Source: Mycobacterium sp. 852013-51886_SCH5428379 (GTDB lineage: Bacteria; Actinomycetota; Actinomycetes; Mycobacteriales; Mycobacteriaceae). From it: a stretch of 64,000 nt of DNA. Within the stretch, counting starts at the first letter, position 1; the number at the start of each line of letters is the position of its first letter. The notes beneath the pieces were generated by a model. That model was not told the DNA's origin and searched no databases. It saw only the letters and a list, made by a program, of their open reading frames with translations. The translations under genes were made by a program, and so were the position numbers. Shown here one piece after another: positions 60,812 through 64,000 of the stretch. The DNA is taken from positions 62,001-126,000 of the forward strand of contig NZ_LZSU01000018.1 of the NCBI RefSeq assembly GCF_001665575.1, in the 5' to 3' direction.

Positions 60812-62016
60812 TGGTCTCGTTGGTCCTCTCGGTCGGCGATATCACTGGAAACGTCGGGAGCCGGCTCGTCATCGGGGTAGGCCGGGATGGACAGGGTGAA
60901 CGTGGAACCGGTGCCCGGCTGACTCCACAGTCGGATGGATCCGTTGTGGTTGGCGGCGACGTGTTTGACGATCGCCAGCCCCAGACCGGTTCCGCCGGTG
61001 GCCCGCGACCGTGCCTTGTCCACGCGGAAGAACCGTTCGAACACCCGCTCCTGGTCGGCCTTTTCGATGCCGATGCCGCGGTCGGTCACCGAGATCTCGA
61101 TGTTGTCGCCCCTGCGGCGGCGGCTCACCGAGACCGGGGTGCCCTTCGGGGAATACGCGATGGCGTTGGAGATGAGGTTGGCCAGAGCGGTCACCAACAG
61201 CGATTCGTCGCCGTAGACGCGGAAGCCGGTCGGGGCGTCGGTGGTGATCGCGATGTCGGCGTTGTCGGCGGCGACCTTGTGCCGGGTGAGTGCCTCGTTG
61301 ACGACGGAGTCGACCTCGACGGCCTCGAGATCGGGCAGCCGTTCGGCACCCTGGAGTCGGGACAGCTCGATCAGCTCGCCGACCATGTCCGCGAGCCGCC
61401 GCGATTCGGCGACCATCTTGTCGGCGAAGTGGCGCACCGTGTCGGGCTCGTCGGCGGAAGCCTGCAGCGCTTCGGCCAGCAGCCCCATGGCCCCGACGGG
61501 CGTCTTGAGTTCGTGGCTGACGTTGGCCACGAAGTCGCGGCGGGTGGCTTCCATCCGGGCGTGTTCGGACTGGTCGTCGACGTAGACGACGGCGAAGCGG
61601 CGGTCCTCTTCGGTGAGCAGACGCACCGTTCCGCGCACCGAGATCCCCGAGCGGCCCGGCCGCGACAGCTTGCGCGGCGACAGGTCGACCGAGACGCCCT
61701 GCCCCGTGGCCAGGGTCCGTTCGGCGGCCGCCCAGGCGCGCTCGTCGAGCAGCCGGTCTTTCACCAGGCCGAGCTCGACGGCCCGCTGGTTGCTGTAGAC
61801 CACGTCACGAAAGCCGTCGACCACCGCGATGCCGACCGGCGACGCGGACAGGATGTGCGCCAGCATCTGCGAGACGGTGATCCCGGCCTGGTCGACGGCT
61901 CGGCGCCGGCGTCGCTCCAGCACGCGCGGGGTGAGCACCACCCCGACACCCACGCCGATAGCCAGCGTGAGTAGTGCCACGCCTGCCGTCAACAGCAGCG
62001 CGGATCCCACACTCAC
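60808..62016 (-). CDS. senX3: Sensor histidine kinase SenX3
   Basis: SenX3 phosphorylates RegX3 when phosphate is scarce. The 402-residue protein starts at GTG, has one or two N-terminal helices (about 5-28, [22 protein letters not shown]), a PAS-like domain (about 45-150), H-box [16 protein letters not shown] (about 162), N-box [15 protein letters not shown] (about 290), and G-boxes [11 protein letters not shown] and [14 protein letters not shown] (about 346). No large periplasmic sensor is present, consistent with sensing through the Pst/PhoU system. Confidence 0.96.
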   Translation of the reverse strand: MSVGSALLLTAGVALLTLAIGVGVGVVLTPRVLERRRRRAVDQAGITVSQMLAHILSASPVGIAVVDGFRDVVYSNQRAVELGLVKDRLLDERAWAAAERTLATGQGVSVDLSPRKLSRPGRSGISVRGTVRLLTEEDRRFAVVYVDDQSEHARMEATRRDFVANVSHELKTPVGAMGLLAEALQASADEPDTVRHFADKMVAESRRLADMVGELIELSRLQGAERLPDLEAVEVDSVVNEALTRHKVAADNADIAITTDAPTGFRVYGDESLLVTALANLISNAIAYSPKGTPVSVSRRRRGDNIEISVTDRGIGIEKADQERVFERFFRVDKARSRATGGTGLGLAIVKHVAANHNGSIRLWSQPGTGSTFTLSIPAYPDDEPAPDVSSDIADREDQRDQ

Positions 62017-62097
62017 GCGAAAATCGTACGCAGAGGATGAACGTCATCCCAGCAGCGTGCGGCCAAACCGCGACAAGTCACACTGCGAAATGCAGGT

Positions 62098-62130
62098 GTT
62101 CTGCCGCCGTTCACCGGGCGTTTGCTCAGG
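62098..62130 (+). promoter_or_regulatory. Triple 11-bp direct repeat (PHO-box/RegX3 site candidate) upstream of senX3
   Basis: Three consecutive 11-base units begin with GTTC, GTTC and GTTT: GTTCTGCCGCC (62098), GTTCACCGGGC (62109) and GTTTGCTCAGG (62120). The middle unit contains a perfect GTTCACC. Tandem 11-bp GTTCACC-type units define actinobacterial PHO boxes. The array ends 114 and begins 82 bases upstream of the senX3 start, fitting autoregulation by RegX3. Confidence 0.6.
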
Positions 62131-62148
62131 GCCGCCGCACGCCGCGGT

Positions 62149-62895
62149 TCACTTGGCGCCCTGAGAGGCGACCGCAGCCGCACCGGCCTGCGCGGCCTCG
62201 GGGTCGAGGTAGGTGCCGCCGACGACCTTCGGCTTGAGATCGGAGTCGAGGTCGTAGCGCAGCGGGATGCCGGTAGGGATGTTCAGCCCGACCACGTCCT
62301 CGTCGGACATTCCGTCGAGGTACTTCACCAGCGCCCGCAGCGAGTTGCCGTGCGCGGCGATCAGCACCGTCTTACCCGCGCGCAGGTCCGGCACGATCGA
62401 CTCTTCGAAGTAGGGCACGAACCGGGCGACCACGTCGGCCAGGCACTCGGTCAGCGGACCGCCGCCGATGTCGGCGTAGCGGGGATCGGTGTCCTGGCTG
62501 AACTCGCTGCCGGCCTCGATGGGCGGCGGCGGGGTGTCGTAGCTGCGCCGCCACGCCATGAACTGCTCTTCGCCGTACTTCTCTTTGGTCTCGGCTTTGT
62601 TCAGGCCCTGTAGCGCGCCGTAGTGCCGCTCGTTGAGCCGCCAGTCACGGTGCACCGGGATCCAGTGCCGGTCGGCCTTGTCCAGGGCGATGTTCGCGGT
62701 GGTGATGGCCCGGCGCAGCAGCGAGGTGTAGAGGACGTCGGGCAGCCGGTCGAGTTCGGCCATCAACTCCCCGGCGCGCGCCGCCTCCGCCCGGCCCTTG
62801 TCGGTGAGGTCGACGTCGACCCACCCGGTGAACAGGTTCTTCGCGTTCCAATCACTTTCGCCGTGACGAAGCAGGATCAGCGTGGAATCTCCCAT
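62149..62895 (-). CDS. gpmA: 2,3-bisphosphoglycerate-dependent phosphoglycerate mutase
   Basis: Glycolytic phosphoglycerate mutase, 248 residues. Motifs: [20 protein letters not shown] (nucleophile histidine, about 6-25), [15 protein letters not shown] (about 57), [13 protein letters not shown] (about 90) and [18 protein letters not shown] (second histidine, about 180). These are diagnostic of the dPGM class. Position next to senX3 matches gpm1 (Rv0489). The C-terminus ends with an alanine-rich tail. Confidence 0.96.
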   Translation of the reverse strand: MGDSTLILLRHGESDWNAKNLFTGWVDVDLTDKGRAEAARAGELMAELDRLPDVLYTSLLRRAITTANIALDKADRHWIPVHRDWRLNERHYGALQGLNKAETKEKYGEEQFMAWRRSYDTPPPPIEAGSEFSQDTDPRYADIGGGPLTECLADVVARFVPYFEESIVPDLRAGKTVLIAAHGNSLRALVKYLDGMSDEDVVGLNIPTGIPLRYDLDSDLKPKVVGGTYLDPEAAQAGAAAVASQGAK

Positions 62896-62936
62896 GGCTG
62901 AATCTTCTCACGGCAGGCGTGGTCGTACCCGGGCCG

Positions 62937-63479
62937 TCAGTCGTCGTCGATCAGGTGGCGGAACGCCCGCAGGTTCTTCAGCGACTCGCCCCGCGACACC
63001 CGCCACTCCCATTCCTTCTGGATGGACGTGCGGAAGCCGAGTTCGAGCAGGGTGTTGAAGTCCGTGTCGACGGCTTCGAGCACCTGCCCGAGGACCCGGT
63101 CGACCTCGTCCGGGGTCACCGAGTGCAGTGCCATCCGGCCCACCAGGTAGATGTCGCCGACGTTGTCGAGGGTGTAGGCCACGCCGTAGAGCCGGCGGTT
63201 GCGTTTGAGCAGGAAGCGGTAGACGCCCTCGTGGTTCTCGTCGGGTTGGCGGCAGACGAACGCCTCGATACGCACCGAGTGCTCGCCGATCGAGAGGATC
63301 GTGTTGGTCTTGAGCCGCCGCTCCCCCGGCAGCGCGACGACGATGCCCGGCAACCCGCCATGGGTGCCCTCGTGGAAGGCGTACTCGAGCTCGTGTTCGG
63401 TGAGGGTGTCGACGATCGTCTGCTGGACGGTCGTGTCGGAGCGTCCGGCGACCCAGTCCGCGGCGCCGTCCTGGCTCAT
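62937..63479 (-). CDS. YbjN domain protein (Rv0487-like)
   Basis: A 180-residue YbjN-domain protein, a fold related to type III secretion chaperones. Core segments are [24 protein letters not shown] (about 44-67), [31 protein letters not shown] (about 86-116, with typical DxxGDIYL) and a helical C-terminus ([21 protein letters not shown]). The ATG overlaps the mshA stop, as expected for Rv0486-Rv0487. A role with mycothiol synthesis is only suggested by linkage. Confidence 0.85.
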   Translation of the reverse strand: MSQDGAADWVAGRSDTTVQQTIVDTLTEHELEYAFHEGTHGGLPGIVVALPGERRLKTNTILSIGEHSVRIEAFVCRQPDENHEGVYRFLLKRNRRLYGVAYTLDNVGDIYLVGRMALHSVTPDEVDRVLGQVLEAVDTDFNTLLELGFRTSIQKEWEWRVSRGESLKNLRAFRHLIDDD

Positions 63480-64000
63480 GCGCGCACTCCGCGGCGCCGG
63501 GTGAACCTGCGACCGGTCCGGCGCGCGGGCGCCTGATCCTCCCGGGGATGCCGGTCCCGGTAGTCGTCGATGGCGCGGCCATAGCCGGCCAGCAACGCGT
63601 CGACGGTGTGCGCCCAGGAGAAGGTGGCGGCGTGCTCGACCGCGGCGCGGCCCATGGCAGCCGGGCCGCCTTGCAGCATCTGGTCGACGGTGTGCGCCCA
63701 GTCGCCGACGTCGTGGCCGGCGACGAGCGCGCCGGTGACGCCGTCACGCACGGCCACCGGCAGACCGCCCACCGCGGCGGCCACCACGGGCGTGCCGCAG
63801 GCCTGCGCCTCGACCGCGACGAGGCCGAACGACTCCGAGTAGCTCGGGACGGCGACGAGGTCGGCGGCCCGGTACACCTGCACCAGTTGCTCGCGGGGCT
63901 GCGGCGGCAGGAACGTCACGCGGTCGGCGATACCCAGTTCGTCGGCCAGGGCGATCAGGGCCTGCGGTGCGGCCAGTCCGCTGCCCGAGGGGCCGCCGGC
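63476..64000 (-). CDS. mshA: D-inositol-3-phosphate glycosyltransferase (3' part; start outside window)
   Basis: The last 174 codons of a GT4 glycosyltransferase that starts mycothiol synthesis by joining GlcNAc to inositol-3-phosphate. The donor-binding signature is intact: [31 protein letters not shown], centred on [11 protein letters not shown], followed by [16 protein letters not shown]. The very basic tail ([15 protein letters not shown]) ends four bases into the YbjN gene start. The identity as MshA rests on this C-terminal signature and on the mshA-ybjN-gpmA-senX3-regX3 order. Confidence 0.88.
   Translation of the reverse strand, partial: AGGPSGSGLAAPQALIALADELGIADRVTFLPPQPREQLVQVYRAADLVAVPSYSESFGLVAVEAQACGTPVVAAAVGGLPVAVRDGVTGALVAGHDVGDWAHTVDQMLQGGPAAMGRAAVEHAATFSWAHTVDALLAGYGRAIDDYRDRHPREDQAPARRTGRRFTRRRGVRA

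Noticed and set aside
1..64000. tRNA, rRNA, riboswitch or insertion sequence
   Set aside because: No cloverleaf-like block, rRNA segment, conserved riboswitch core or transposase with terminal repeats was recognised in the gaps, all of which are under 300 bases.

Overview
The window is a high-GC actinobacterial chromosome segment and almost certainly comes from a non-tuberculous Mycobacterium (Mycolicibacterium-type). Evidence: an mce/yrbE operon, mycothiol glycosyltransferase mshA at the right edge, senX3-regX3, the 33-residue ribosomal protein bS22, frequent GTG/TTG starts with ATGA/GTGA stop-start overlaps, and gene order that matches, in reverse, the M. tuberculosis Rv0486-Rv0551c stretch as I remember it. 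No rRNA, tRNA, CRISPR array, insertion sequence or prophage was seen. No gap between genes exceeds 300 bases; the largest (4799-5067 and 16948-17207) hold promoters and regulatory repeats.

Layout, left to right. 1-4.9 kb: mce operon on the minus strand (yrbEA-yrbEB-mceA-mceB-mceC, cut by the edge) with a recognisable promoter. 5.1-7.0 kb: a DUF3253 protein and a fadD8-like acyl-CoA ligase preceded by a KstR-type box. 7.0-10.1 kb: a compact four-gene accessory cluster (glycosyltransferase, acyl-CoA-dehydrogenase-fold flavoprotein, PIG-L deacetylase, NodS-type methyltransferase) divergent from a HAD protein. 10.9-22.4 kb: menB, an SDR/TetR pair with a perfect operator, pitA flanked by two DUF3349 paralogues and a PHO-box-like repeat, menE, and a fused b561/molybdopterin oxidoreductase. 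22.4-24.4 kb: methyltransferase, DUF2064 protein and glycosyltransferase. 24.5-26.2 kb: a two-component system. 26.3-32.6 kb: nitronate monooxygenase, P450, epimerase, MTA phosphorylase, menA and a class V aminotransferase.

33.2-40.2 kb is one tightly overlapping operon read leftward, hemL-phosphatase-thioredoxin-ccdA-resB-ccsA-ParA-like, joining early tetrapyrrole synthesis with System II cytochrome c maturation. 42.7-49.3 kb is the matching heme operon hemA-hemC-hemD-hemB plus four small membrane proteins. Between them lie a TetR/DUF2236 pair and two small genes. 49.4-60.1 kb carries conserved mycobacterial housekeeping genes: glutaredoxin-like protein, HAD phosphatase, MaoC-type dehydratase, acyltransferase, epimerase, bS22, an excisionase-type DNA-binding protein, proC, thioesterase, sugar isomerase-like protein, acidic membrane protein, ppx, a cysteine-rich protein and YciI. 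60.1-64 kb: regX3-senX3 with an upstream triple 11-bp repeat, gpmA, a YbjN protein and the 3' part of mshA.

Themes: phosphate control (SenX3-RegX3, PHO-like repeats before senX3 and between pitA and a DUF3349 gene, polyphosphatase), respiration (menA/menB/menE, heme, cytochrome c assembly) and envelope/lipid chemistry (mce, fadD8, acyltransferase). The least explained part is the four-gene cluster at 7.0-10.1 kb.
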